Part shown: in pieces, positions 6,021-13,850 of the stretch | How the letters are laid out: every line of letters starts with the position of its first letter | How positions within the stretch are numbered: position 1 is the stretch's first letter | Assembly: GCA_035636095.1 (NCBI GenBank) | Contig: DASPZU010000037.1 | Location: forward strand, 1-31,365 | Direction: 5' to 3' | Length of the DNA stretch: 31,365 nt | Source: Gp7-AA10 sp035636095 | GTDB lineage: Bacteria > Acidobacteriota > Thermoanaerobaculia > Gp7-AA8 | Notes under the pieces: model-generated | The model's database searches: none | Seen by the model: the letters and a program-made list of their open reading frames with translations, nothing else | What the model was told of the DNA's origin: nothing | Position numbers and translations under genes: made by a program

Positions 6021-8909
6021 ATGCATCGACATTACAGTTGCCGGCAGTACGTGCGTTTGATCATGACCTTCACCGCGGGACTGCTGATGTTGGCGGTTGC
6101 GGCGTCAGGGCAGGAGAACAGCGGCAACGTTTTCGGAAAGGTGGTCGACAAGAGTGGCGCCGCCCTTCCCGGTGTGACCATCACATTGAACGGACCCGGA
6201 GCGCCGCAGACCTTCGTGACCGACTCGCAGGGACAGTTTCGATTCCTCAAGCGATCTCCCGGGAAGTACACGCTGCGAAGCGAGCTGGAAGGCTTCTCGA
6301 AAGTTCAGCGCCAGGTCGATGTCGCGGTCGGCAGCAACACCGAGGTCAGTTTGCGACTCGATCCGGCGGTCAGCGAGACGATCACCGTCAGCGCGGCCTC
6401 GCCGGTCATCGATCGCCGCGAAGTCGCGACCGGGGCGAGCATCGAGCAAATCGAGCTCAAAGAGGTGCCGACCGCGCGCGATCCGTGGGTGGTATTGCAA
6501 TCTGTGCCCGGTGTCCTGGTCGACCGCGTGAACGTGGGCGGCAACAAGAGCGGCCAGCAGTCAAACTTCGCCGGCAAAGGTGTGGACCGCACCCAGACGG
6601 TCTGGAACGTCGACGGTGTGACGAGCACGGATATGTCGGGATCGGGAGGCGCATCCGGCTTTTACTTCGACTTCGATTCATTCCAGGAATTCAGAGTCAC
6701 CACCGGCAGCGCCGATCCATCGGTGCAGACTCCGGGAATCCAGCTCAATATGGTCACGAAGCGCGGCACCAACGATCTGAAAGGCTCGGGACGCTATTTC
6801 TGGACCGGCCATCAATTGCAGACCGACCCCAAGGTTCCGTCCGAGGCCACCAGCTATCTGAAGGTCGTCAACTCCATCAATCAGATCAGCGAAGTTGGAG
6901 CGGAGGCTGGCGGACCGATCATCAGCGACCGCTTGTGGATGTGGGGCGCCTACTCGCGCAATCCCATCAACGTTGTGGTCTCGAGCAACAGCACGGCACT
7001 GCAGAAGACCGACCTCTGGAACTACAACGGCAAGTTCAACGGACAAATCAGCTCACGGAATGCGGGCTTTCTGGGCTATGTGTACAGCAACAAGACCGTC
7101 GACCATCGCGGCATCAGCCCAACCCGGCCGGTCGAGACTTCCTACAATCAGAGCGGCCCGGGCTGGCAATACACATTGGAAGATACACACACGTTCACGC
7201 CGAGCCTGTTCCTGACCGCTCGCGTGGGACGCATTGTCAATGGCTATCACCTCAGCCCGGTCGGCGGCCGCGACACGAACATGTATTACGACAAGAACGG
7301 CATTCCGCACGGGTCGTATTGGCCTTATGACCAGTCGATGCCTCAGAAGCAGGCGAACGTCGAGGGCTCGAAGTTCTTCAATGTTGCGAACATGAATCAT
7401 GAGCTGAAGTTCGGGTTTGGCTATCGCCGCACGCCGGTGACGTCCGCTTCCGCCGCGCCCGGCGACCAGGTCGTCGCACGCCTCGACTTCGGTGAAGCGG
7501 AGATTACTCGCGCAGCTCGGCCTAACTACGGCTCGAATTACAAGAGTGTTTTCGCGGGCGACACGATCACCACCGGGAATCTGACGCTCAATGCGGGATT
7601 CCGCTACGACATCCAGCGAGCAAAAAATAACGCCAACTCCGTGGAAGCCAATGGCCTCTTCCCCGATCTGCTGCCGGCAGCGACCTACGCCGGCGATACC
7701 CGGGCGCTGCAGTGGAAATCACTTTCCCCGCGGCTGGCTGCCACGTACGCGCTCGGCGCAAGCAAGAAGACGCTGCTGCGCGGCAGTTACGCGCGATATG
7801 CCGATCAGATCGCGGCCGGGACTGTCGGCGCAAACAATCCTTTCTATCTGATCCAGTATCTGTACTTCTATTGGAACGACATCAATAAAGACAATCGCGT
7901 ACAACGCGGTGAATTGACGGACTTCGACGTCGCAATCAATGTCGACCCGAAAAATCCGGCGGCGCCGTTCTCGGTAGGCCGCGTCGATTACGGCATGAAA
8001 GCCCCTCGGACGAACGAATACATCCTCGGCTTCCAGCGCGAAATCGGATCGGCATTCGCAGTCGGCGTCGACTACACGTATCGCAAGCGAACGAACTTCG
8101 TCTGGACGGTTTACGAAAAGACGCGTGGGGCCCGCGACTACTACACCGCCGCCGACTACGGGCCGTCAACGCGATCCACTGTCAATCCACAGAAGGGGAC
8201 GCTACCCAACGGCGATCCCTACAACATCACCGTCTACGCGTTGAAGCCGGGTGTTCCTACGCCGCGATGGAAAGTCACGACCAATCGGCCTGACTATGAC
8301 CAGTCCTACAACGGCATTGAGCTCACCGCGACCAAACGCATGGTCAACAACTGGATGGTGCGCGGCAATGTGACGTTCGCCGATTGGAAGCAGCACATCG
8401 GACCGAACGGCGTTCCGAATGGAGATCCAACGCCCCTGCTCAGCAACGGATGTAGTACGTGCGTCGGAACCGGCCTTTATGCCCCAACCGGCAGCTATCT
8501 CAATGCGAAATGGTCAGGTGCTTTCAACGGCGTTTATCAATTCCCGCACCAGATCACCCTGGGGGCGGCCCTGACCGGACGTCAGGGCTACATCCTCCCG
8601 TACTATCGGCGCATCAATGCCCGAGACGGCTTCGGCAACAAGAACATTCTCGCCACCGACTTCAACGCCTTCCGATTGCCCAACGTCTATAACCTCGACT
8701 TTCGTATTGCAAAGACGTTTGCGCTGATTCGCGGCACGGGTGTCGAGCTGTCCGCGGATCTGTTCAACACCACAAATCAGCAGACAATCGTCACGCGCGA
8801 CAATCGTCTGCGTTCGTTGAACGGTGCCGATCTCGCATCGGGAACGAACTGGATTCAGGAGATCCAGAGCCCGCGCATCGTACGGCTAGGCGCCCGGATC
8901 ACGTTCTGA
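6021..8909 (+). CDS. TonB-dependent outer-membrane receptor, Oar-like, with carboxypeptidase-regulatory domain
   Basis: The 962-residue protein has an N-terminal export signal with a hydrophobic stretch at about residues 15-28 (cleavage likely near AASG-Q), then a carboxypeptidase-regulatory-like domain at about 35-115 (GNVFGKVVDKSGAALPGV, DSQGQFRF, PGKYTL), a plug domain at about 120-240 (VPTARDPWVVLQSVPG, NVDGV), and a long beta-barrel ending in phenylalanine (GARITF), as required for BAM insertion. Such Oar-like receptors are expanded in Acidobacteriota and are linked to uptake of large substrates; the ligand is not evident and no glycan-binding SusD partner is adjacent. A strong Shine-Dalgarno AAAGGAG (6008-6014) lies 6 nt before ATG 6021 and fixes the start over the internal Met at 6063. 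A palindromic repeat begins 6 nt after the stop. Confidence 0.93.
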   Translation: MHRHYSCRQYVRLIMTFTAGLLMLAVAASGQENSGNVFGKVVDKSGAALPGVTITLNGPGAPQTFVTDSQGQFRFLKRSPGKYTLRSELEGFSKVQRQVDVAVGSNTEVSLRLDPAVSETITVSAASPVIDRREVATGASIEQIELKEVPTARDPWVVLQSVPGVLVDRVNVGGNKSGQQSNFAGKGVDRTQTVWNVDGVTSTDMSGSGGASGFYFDFDSFQEFRVTTGSADPSVQTPGIQLNMVTKRGTNDLKGSGRYFWTGHQLQTDPKVPSEATSYLKVVNSINQISEVGAEAGGPIISDRLWMWGAYSRNPINVVVSSNSTALQKTDLWNYNGKFNGQISSRNAGFLGYVYSNKTVDHRGISPTRPVETSYNQSGPGWQYTLEDTHTFTPSLFLTARVGRIVNGYHLSPVGGRDTNMYYDKNGIPHGSYWPYDQSMPQKQANVEGSKFFNVANMNHELKFGFGYRRTPVTSASAAPGDQVVARLDFGEAEITRAARPNYGSNYKSVFAGDTITTGNLTLNAGFRYDIQRAKNNANSVEANGLFPDLLPAATYAGDTRALQWKSLSPRLAATYALGASKKTLLRGSYARYADQIAAGTVGANNPFYLIQYLYFYWNDINKDNRVQRGELTDFDVAINVDPKNPAAPFSVGRVDYGMKAPRTNEYILGFQREIGSAFAVGVDYTYRKRTNFVWTVYEKTRGARDYYTAADYGPSTRSTVNPQKGTLPNGDPYNITVYALKPGVPTPRWKVTTNRPDYDQSYNGIELTATKRMVNNWMVRGNVTFADWKQHIGPNGVPNGDPTPLLSNGCSTCVGTGLYAPTGSYLNAKWSGAFNGVYQFPHQITLGAALTGRQGYILPYYRRINARDGFGNKNILATDFNAFRLPNVYNLDFRIAKTFALIRGTGVELSADLFNTTNQQTIVTRDNRLRSLNGADLASGTNWIQEIQSPRIVRLGARITF

Positions 8910-8915
8910 CGTTGA

Positions 8916-8981
8916 CCCCTCACCCGGTCCCGCTCGGCGGGACCACCCTCTCCACCGCGGGGAGAGGGACGGGGTGAGGGG
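8916..8981. repeat. CCCCTCACCC...GGGTGAGGGG palindromic repeat, copy 2
   Basis: The outer arms are 8916-8925 and 8972-8981; an inner hairpin has CCCTCTCC against GGGAGAGGG. The element fills the convergent gap exactly: the receptor stop is 6 nt to the left, and the restored stop of the cyanophycinase-like gene (8983-8985) is 1 nt to the right. It may serve as a bidirectional terminator-like structure, although no T-tract is present. Confidence 0.85.
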
Positions 8982-8982
8982 C

Positions 8983-9117
8983 TCAATAGGGATCCGCGCT
9001 CAATCTTCCGTCGATCACGTCAATAGTCCGGTAACCGCTGGTGGGCCGATGGGTGAAGTCGATGGTGTCGCCGGCTGTGAACTTCCACACTTTCAAGCCG
9101 CGATACGTCAATGGCTT
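8983..9117 (-). pseudogene. Out-of-frame C-terminal end of the cyanophycinase-like gene
   Basis: Reading the minus strand in the next frame gives 44 residues that look like a genuine protein end: KPLTYRGLKVWKF, then AGDTIDFTHRP, then GYRTIDVIDGRLSADPY and a stop at 8983. The preceding frame ends VVEKGSH at 9108. Adding one A to the GGGAAG stretch near 9115-9119 would give VVEKGKPLTYRG, which fits the usual C-terminal ending of S51 proteins. The frame change is either a real single-base deletion, programmed shifting, or a sequencing/assembly error. Confidence 0.75.
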
Positions 9118-9905
9118 CCCTTCTCGACAACCTCTGGCGGATGATCGACAACCAGCAGGTAAGCCGCCCCTGGTCCGTAAACCTTGCCCTTCAGATCCGG
9201 CATCACGATCACTGAAGTCTGCTCATCGATGCCGAGGCCGTCGACGCGCTGGCCGTGGAAGGTGCGGGCGAGGAAGACGATCAGCCGCCCGAAACGATCG
9301 CGCCGATGGAAGTGGGTATCGGTAATGGTGTCGCGCAGCGCCGGCCAGCGGAAAAAATCGGAGGAAAGACTGACATCGCGATGGAACGGATCGTCGAGAA
9401 CATCCTTGGAGGCGGCACTGACGTCGGGACACGCGTCGTAGACGACATCGCCCTGAATCGCCAGGCCGGCGCTGTTTCCGCCGACGCCACCGCCGCGGCG
9501 AAAGACCCGCTCGACGCCGCGATGGACGCGCGTTCCCTTGATCCAGCGAATGTAATTGCACTGATCGCCTCCCGCGAACCACACCACCTCGGCATCGCGG
9601 ACGGCGCGTTCGACATCGCGGCGATTCGCAGAGTCGCGATCGGTGATTACAAACGAGACCGCGGAATCGACACCGCGCAAACCCATGAAAACCGGATTGA
9701 GGCCCTGATCGCCCGATGCGCGGATGATGACGACGTCGACCTTGGCGGGGCAGTCGGTGCAACCGCGCACCGCGTCGACCATGGCCTGAAGCCCGGCCGG
9801 CTCAGCGCTGCTGCCCGCCAGACCGAGGATCGGTCCGTGAAGTTTCGGCCTGACGTCGGCCGGATTGCCCGCGAGATAAACAGCCAGCGCGGCAAAGATG
9901 ATCAC
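9108..9905 (-). CDS. Cyanophycinase-like serine peptidase (S51), frameshifted near its 3' end
   Basis: This 265-residue product belongs to peptidase family S51. The nucleophile motif GGNSAG is at residues 142-147 (Ser145), preceded by WFAGGDQ near 109-114, and the family block DTHFHRRDRFGRL follows. A short hydrophobic N-terminus (residues 2-12) suggests export. The start GTG 9905 overlaps the TGA of the upstream hydrolase gene as GTGA, so the two are translationally coupled. The reading frame stops at 9108 after EVVEKGSH, but 44 natural-looking C-terminal residues continue in another frame to 8983 (listed separately), so the intact gene would be about 44 residues longer. Substrates of this family include cyanophycin and other aspartyl-rich peptides; nothing here shows a cyanophycin synthetase, so the function may differ. 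Confidence 0.8.
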   Translation of the reverse strand: MIIFAALAVYLAGNPADVRPKLHGPILGLAGSSAEPAGLQAMVDAVRGCTDCPAKVDVVIIRASGDQGLNPVFMGLRGVDSAVSFVITDRDSANRRDVERAVRDAEVVWFAGGDQCNYIRWIKGTRVHRGVERVFRRGGGVGGNSAGLAIQGDVVYDACPDVSAASKDVLDDPFHRDVSLSSDFFRWPALRDTITDTHFHRRDRFGRLIVFLARTFHGQRVDGLGIDEQTSVIVMPDLKGKVYGPGAAYLLVVDHPPEVVEKGSH

Positions 9906-10882
9906 TTGAGGTACTTCGCGAGAAACTCGTAGATCTCCTTGCGCGACTCCTTCGCGATGGCCGTGTCGATGCGGTTGAATTCGTGCCCGCCCGGCGCATT
10001 TTCATAAATCTTGTATTCGAACTTCTTCCCGGCAGCCTTCAGCGCGTCGATCAGATGTTCGACTTCCATCACGTTGACATCTTCGTCGTTGGTATTGGTG
10101 TGAATGAGCAGGGGAGTCTTCAATTCTGATGCATGGAAGTACGGTGACCGTTTGCGATACTCCGTCGGATTGTCGACGGCCTCCTTGCCCATGAATTCCT
10201 TGAAGGTGCTGCGATATCCCTGGGTCTTGTAGCCCATGCGCATGACGAGATCGCTGACCGGAACGCCGGCGTACGCGACCTGATAGGCGTCCGGAAACTT
10301 GAAGACGCCCATCAGGGTCTGATAGCCGCCGTGACTCCAACCCATGACGCCGATGCGCTTCGGATCGATGTTCGGCAGATTTTCAACCGCCCAGTCGCGC
10401 GCGGCTTTGACATCGTCGACCTCCGCGCCGCCGTAGTCGATCTGATCGTAAAAGTCGCCGCCATAACCGGTCGAGCCGCGATATTCGGGAGCGAGGATCA
10501 CGTAGCCTTGATCGATCAGCTCTCGGACGATGTGGGCGTAGAAAGTATTGAAATCACCATGAACGCCGCCGTGGATCAGAACGATCATCGGCGCCTTCCC
10601 GCGCAGGTTTTTCGGAGCGAAGACATAGGCCGGGATGATCATCGGATTGCCGGCGCCCTGGCCGGTCGGATTGGTGGTGCGTTCCGGCTTGCTGGTGTAA
10701 TTCACCTTGTCGATCGAGGCCACGTCGCCGAGTTTGAAGTACCAGAGAATGTCGTCGGCGTGTTTGGTGACCTGCTCGAACGCGCGGTCGTTGCGGCGGT
10801 CGCGCGGGGGCGGTTCAGGCGTCTGAGCGACCGCGGACGCTGCCAGACTGATGGCGAGAATGGCTGTCATTACTTTGCGCAT
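9902..10882 (-). CDS. Exported alpha/beta hydrolase, S9 prolyl-oligopeptidase-type
   Basis: The 326-residue protein starts with a signal peptide (MRKVMTAILAISLAASAVAQ, cleavage near residue 19). It has the catalytic triad of the S9 fold: GWSHGG at 181-186 (Ser183), an acidic site in NTNDED near 267, and GGHEF with His300. The oxyanion region is LIHGGVHGD at 102-110. The beta-propeller of full-length prolyl oligopeptidases is absent, so it is a bare catalytic domain. Open frame continues upstream, but ATG 10882 is chosen because it gives a clean signal peptide and has TAACAT 8 nt before it. It is coupled by a 4-bp overlap to the S51 peptidase gene, which suggests joint peptide breakdown in the periplasm. 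Confidence 0.82.
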   Translation of the reverse strand: MRKVMTAILAISLAASAVAQTPEPPPRDRRNDRAFEQVTKHADDILWYFKLGDVASIDKVNYTSKPERTTNPTGQGAGNPMIIPAYVFAPKNLRGKAPMIVLIHGGVHGDFNTFYAHIVRELIDQGYVILAPEYRGSTGYGGDFYDQIDYGGAEVDDVKAARDWAVENLPNIDPKRIGVMGWSHGGYQTLMGVFKFPDAYQVAYAGVPVSDLVMRMGYKTQGYRSTFKEFMGKEAVDNPTEYRKRSPYFHASELKTPLLIHTNTNDEDVNVMEVEHLIDALKAAGKKFEYKIYENAPGGHEFNRIDTAIAKESRKEIYEFLAKYLK

Positions 10883-10919
10883 GGGGCGGGATGTTACACT
10901 GCCCAAAAGGGCAATCAGG
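10883..10919. promoter_or_regulatory. Divergent promoter region with overlapping -10 elements and GCCC-AAAA-GGGC palindrome
   Basis: This 37-bp region separates divergent starts. On the minus strand TAACAT (10896-10891) lies 8 nt before the hydrolase ATG. On the plus strand TACACT (10895-10900) overlaps it. The inverted repeat TGCCC-AAAA-GGGCA spans 10900-10913 and could be an operator. No clear -35 box is seen. Confidence 0.4.
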
Positions 10920-11399
10920 ATGCGCCGCCTTGCGGTGGTGTTGGCGCTGTCATTCATCTGCGGATCCGCCTACGCAGTCGATGCTGGACGCGCACAGGGA
11001 TCCGTGACCATCGATAGCAGCCGCATCGATCTGAGTTACGCCTACGCCATCGACCATCAGTCGAATGATGTCACGCATCGGAAAGATGATCGGCGAGTTG
11101 TTCTTTCCAACAAGCCGCTGCCTGATGGCTTCAAGCTCGCGGAAATCGATGACGGCTTCCCGGAAGGCGTGTTCGGACTCGTGATCTGCATCAGCCACGC
11201 CGATAAAGTGACGCACGTGCTTCTACAACATACGAAAGGGATGTACGACGCCTCTTACTTCGAGGAAGACCCGAACTACACTTTCAAGCCGCTCAAGGGT
11301 GAGCATGACGTCGTGGCAGGAAGTCTCTCCTCCAGGAAAGTTCGGACGAATACGATGTCGTTTTCGTTCGACGTCGAATTCAGCGCCGCCATGAAGTGA
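10920..11399 (+). CDS. Small secreted protein of unknown function
   Basis: I do not recognise this 159-residue protein. It begins with a signal peptide (MRRLAVVLALSFICGSAYAV, cleavage near residue 18). The mature part is mainly polar with beta-strand-like alternation, for example SYAYAIDHQS, KDDRRVVLSNKPL and GVFGLVICISHADKVTHVLLQH, and no cysteine pair or metal motif. The ATG at 10920 is preferred to an earlier in-frame start because it begins the signal peptide, and a weak AGG lies just upstream. The gene is divergent from the exported S9 hydrolase and may share its control. A periplasmic role is inferred from the signal peptide only. Confidence 0.65.
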   Translation: MRRLAVVLALSFICGSAYAVDAGRAQGSVTIDSSRIDLSYAYAIDHQSNDVTHRKDDRRVVLSNKPLPDGFKLAEIDDGFPEGVFGLVICISHADKVTHVLLQHTKGMYDASYFEEDPNYTFKPLKGEHDVVAGSLSSRKVRTNTMSFSFDVEFSAAMK

Positions 11400-11403
11400 C
11401 CTT

Positions 11404-11487
11404 CCGCCCGGTTGGGATGTTGGAATGTTGGGATGTTGGCGCCCGGAGGGCGGGACCGCCTAACTTCCCAACTTCCTAACCGGGCGG
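11404..11487. terminator. Large hairpin with TTGGGATG octamer repeats between convergent genes
   Basis: The outer arms CCGCCCGGTT (11404-11413) and AACCGGGCGG (11478-11487) are perfect complements. Inside the left arm are tandem octamers TTGGGATG, TTGGAATG, TTGGGATG (11412-11435); the right arm holds related TTCCCAAC/TTCCTAAC units, so the whole element folds into a long imperfect hairpin. It sits between the ends of two convergent genes and would serve both strands, but lacks a T-tract. Confidence 0.55.
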
Positions 11488-11494
11488 GCGGGGG

Positions 11495-12655
11495 TCAGTG
11501 CAGAAACATCGGCATGCCCATGACGTCGGCGACCTTGGGCCGATACGCCGCCGCGTCGTAGAAGCGATCGACGTCGACGCGCTTTTTCGACTCGCCGCTC
11601 ATATCGATCGGAACGGCGGTGTAGCGGCCTCCCACCACCGCCACCATCTTTCCCGCTTCGCCTCGGCGCAGAAGATCGGCGGCCAGGCTGCCGAAATTGT
11701 TGGCAACCAGCTGGTCCAGTGAATCTGGCGCTCCTGAGCGCATGAGATAGGCCAGTCTCTGGTAGATGACCTTGTCTCGCGTGCGCTTTTCGAGGAAATC
11801 GCTGAGGATTTCGCCGATGCCGCCCAGGCGGCGATTGCCGAAGGCATCGGGGGTTCCGGTGGCGATCATCTCGCCGCCGACAACCGTCGCCCCCTCTGAG
11901 ATCGCGACCACGGCGTAACTGCTCGGATTCTCGCCCTTGTCGCGCTCGAGAAGGCAGTACAACTTCTCGCAATCGAACGGCACTTCGGCGATCACGGCAC
12001 GATCGACACCAGCCAGATACGAGGAGAGCAAACACGTCTCGCCCGAATAACGGCCGAAGAGCTCCACCACCAGGAAGCGCTCGTGCGATCCGGCGCTGGT
12101 GCGGAGATCGTTGATGAACATGACCGAGCGCGTCACAGCGGTCGAGAATCCCAGGCAGTAGTCGGTGCCGTAGACATCGTTGTCCATCGTCTTCGGGATC
12201 GCGACCAGCGGCACGCCCTCCTGGTGCAGGCGGCGCGCGAAATTCAGCGTTCCGTCGCCCCCGAGCGCCACCACCGCGTCGAGCTTCAGGAAATCGATGA
12301 CGCGCAATGCGGCCGCAGTGAGGTCATGACGTCCGCCATTGTCGGCTGGACCGAGTTTTGAGGCCAGGTGTGGAGGAACATTTTCCGGTTTGATGATCGA
12401 CGGATTGATGCGCGAGGTGTGTAACACCGTGCCGCCGCTGCGATCGATCGCACGCGTATTCAGCCGGGTCAGCGCCATGATCCACGCCGAGTTGTCGGCA
12501 TGGGCCTCGGGAATGATGTTGAGCAGAGACGACCAGCCCCGGCGAAGGCCGATGATCTCGTGGCCTGCGTCATCGAAGCGATAAACGAATGATTTGATCG
12601 CTGCGTTCAAGCCGGGGACGTCGCCGCCGCCGGTCAAGATTCCGATGCGCTTCAT
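11495..12655 (-). CDS. 6-phosphofructokinase, mixed ATP/PPi signature
   Basis: This 386-residue enzyme phosphorylates fructose-6-phosphate at C1 in glycolysis. The N-terminal phosphate-binding loop is GILTGGGDVPGLNAAI (5-20). The donor-site motif is GGDGT (132-136), with glycine where PPi-dependent enzymes have aspartate, whereas the catalytic loop is PKTMDND (154-160), with the lysine typical of PPi-type or group III enzymes. This Gly/Lys combination occurs in ATP-using enzymes of PPi-like ancestry, such as those of trypanosomes, so ATP is the more likely donor. The ATG at 12655 gives the usual N-terminus, with no strong Shine-Dalgarno; a GGGATGA repeat array lies directly upstream. Confidence 0.9.
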   Translation of the reverse strand: MKRIGILTGGGDVPGLNAAIKSFVYRFDDAGHEIIGLRRGWSSLLNIIPEAHADNSAWIMALTRLNTRAIDRSGGTVLHTSRINPSIIKPENVPPHLASKLGPADNGGRHDLTAAALRVIDFLKLDAVVALGGDGTLNFARRLHQEGVPLVAIPKTMDNDVYGTDYCLGFSTAVTRSVMFINDLRTSAGSHERFLVVELFGRYSGETCLLSSYLAGVDRAVIAEVPFDCEKLYCLLERDKGENPSSYAVVAISEGATVVGGEMIATGTPDAFGNRRLGGIGEILSDFLEKRTRDKVIYQRLAYLMRSGAPDSLDQLVANNFGSLAADLLRRGEAGKMVAVVGGRYTAVPIDMSGESKKRVDVDRFYDAAAYRPKVADVMGMPMFLH

Positions 12656-12659
12656 ATCA

Positions 12660-12731
12660 GGGATGAAGGATGAGGGATGAGGGATGAATTCCAGATCCTA
12701 CGTTCAGCCCTCATCCCTCAGCCCTCATCCT
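12660..12731. repeat. Two inverted arrays of GGGATGA heptamers
   Basis: Positions 12660-12687 hold four head-to-tail units (GGGATGA, AGGATGA, GGGATGA, GGGATGA). After a 16-nt spacer, 12704-12731 hold four units in the opposite orientation (TCAGCCC, TCATCCC, TCAGCCC, TCATCCT). The two arrays can pair as a hairpin between tdh and pfk. The last codons and the TGA stop of tdh are built from the second array. Confidence 0.9.
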
Positions 12732-13829
12732 TTTCTGTGCAGCCGCCTCTCCCTCGGGGAAAAAAACAACCTTCAACGCCTCATGCTCATCGAACTTCCC
12801 CATGCCCTCGTGAAAATCCTTCAGCGAGTCGAAGGTCGCCTGCACGACCCACTCCACGTCCAATCCCGAGCGCAGAAGCGCCAGCATGCGCTGCCAGGTG
12901 CCATACATGCGGCGGCCGATGATTCCCTGCAGCCGCACACCTTTGAAGATGACATTGCGGGTGTAGTCGTCGATGGTGATTGCGTGTCCGGCAGGGAGTC
13001 CCAACAGCGAGAGCGTGCCGCCCATCTTCACGACATCGAGTCCGAAGTTGATGGCGGCCGGCGAGCCGGACATTTCCATCACCACGTCCACTCCCTGCCC
13101 GCCGGTGATCGCTTCGACTGCCTGCTTCACTTTGGCAGGCTCGGTCGTCCGCACGTTGAACTCGTGCAAGTTCGCGAAATCGCGGGCGGCCGCCCATCGC
13201 CGTGCCGTCTCGAGCGCGTGATCGCTGACATCGGTCACCACCACCACGCTCGCTCCGCTGTGTTCCGCGATTGCAGCCGCCATCGCGCCGATTGGCCCGA
13301 ATCCGGTGATCGCGACGGTGGCGCCGGCGAGATCGCAGACTTGCGTGGCATGCACGGCATTGCCGAGGGCGTCCAGAAAGGCACCGACGCGGAGTGGAAC
13401 GTACGGCCCGAGCTTGATGACATTCGAGGCCGGGACTTTGACGAACTCCGCGAACGCGCCATCGCCGTGCAGGCCGAGGATTCTGGTGCGAGCGCAAATG
13501 TGACCCTGACCCGATCGGCATTGGGGACACTCGCCGCAAACAACGTGCATTTCGGCCGAGACGTAATCGCCGATGCTGAGGTCCTCGCGTCGTGCGCGCT
13601 GGCCGAAGCTCTCGATGAATCCGCAGAATTCGTGGCCATAGATCCGCGGCGGCTTGAAGCCCTCCCGAATCGAGGGATCCCAGTGGTAGATGTGCTTGTC
13701 GGTTCCACAGATTGCGGCGGCCGCGACGCGAATCAGAACCTCATCGGGTCCGGGTTTCGGCACGGGGCAATCGCGAATCTCGGTTCCGGATGCACCGTCA
13801 ACAGGAGAGGTCTTGACGACGGCCTGCAT
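12711..13829 (-). CDS. tdh: L-threonine 3-dehydrogenase (zinc MDR family)
   Basis: The enzyme oxidises threonine to 2-amino-3-ketobutyrate with NAD. Features of the medium-chain dehydrogenase family are all present: catalytic zinc ligands Cys41 (ICGTDKHIYHW) and His66-Glu67 (GHE), the structural zinc cysteines 98, 101, 104 and 112 (CGECPQC...C), and the nucleotide-binding GFGPIG near 176. The CGTDxHIYxWD block is characteristic of Tdh rather than sorbitol or alcohol dehydrogenases. At 372 residues it is longer than E. coli Tdh (341); the extra C-terminal tail (RMRAEG) is translated from the heptamer array, suggesting that repeat DNA replaced the original end. No Kbl partner is in the window. 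TAGCAT lies 15 nt before the ATG. Confidence 0.85.
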   Translation of the reverse strand: MQAVVKTSPVDGASGTEIRDCPVPKPGPDEVLIRVAAAAICGTDKHIYHWDPSIREGFKPPRIYGHEFCGFIESFGQRARREDLSIGDYVSAEMHVVCGECPQCRSGQGHICARTRILGLHGDGAFAEFVKVPASNVIKLGPYVPLRVGAFLDALGNAVHATQVCDLAGATVAITGFGPIGAMAAAIAEHSGASVVVVTDVSDHALETARRWAAARDFANLHEFNVRTTEPAKVKQAVEAITGGQGVDVVMEMSGSPAAINFGLDVVKMGGTLSLLGLPAGHAITIDDYTRNVIFKGVRLQGIIGRRMYGTWQRMLALLRSGLDVEWVVQATFDSLKDFHEGMGKFDEHEALKVVFFPEGEAAAQKRMRAEG

Positions 13830-13850
13830 GGCGAGCGGCCGCGGATGCTA

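Noticed and set aside
5951..7330. A 459-codon plus-strand open frame overlapping the receptor start
   Set aside because: It reads the TonB-dependent receptor in the wrong frame; the low-complexity Arg/Gln-rich product has no domain.
9108..9905. Cyanophycin metabolism locus
   Set aside because: No cyanophycin synthetase or isoaspartyl dipeptidase is nearby; only the S51 fold is supported.
11401..12731. CRISPR array from short repeats
   Set aside because: The units are 7-8 bp, directly adjacent and without spacers; they are simple tandem arrays and hairpins, not CRISPR repeats.
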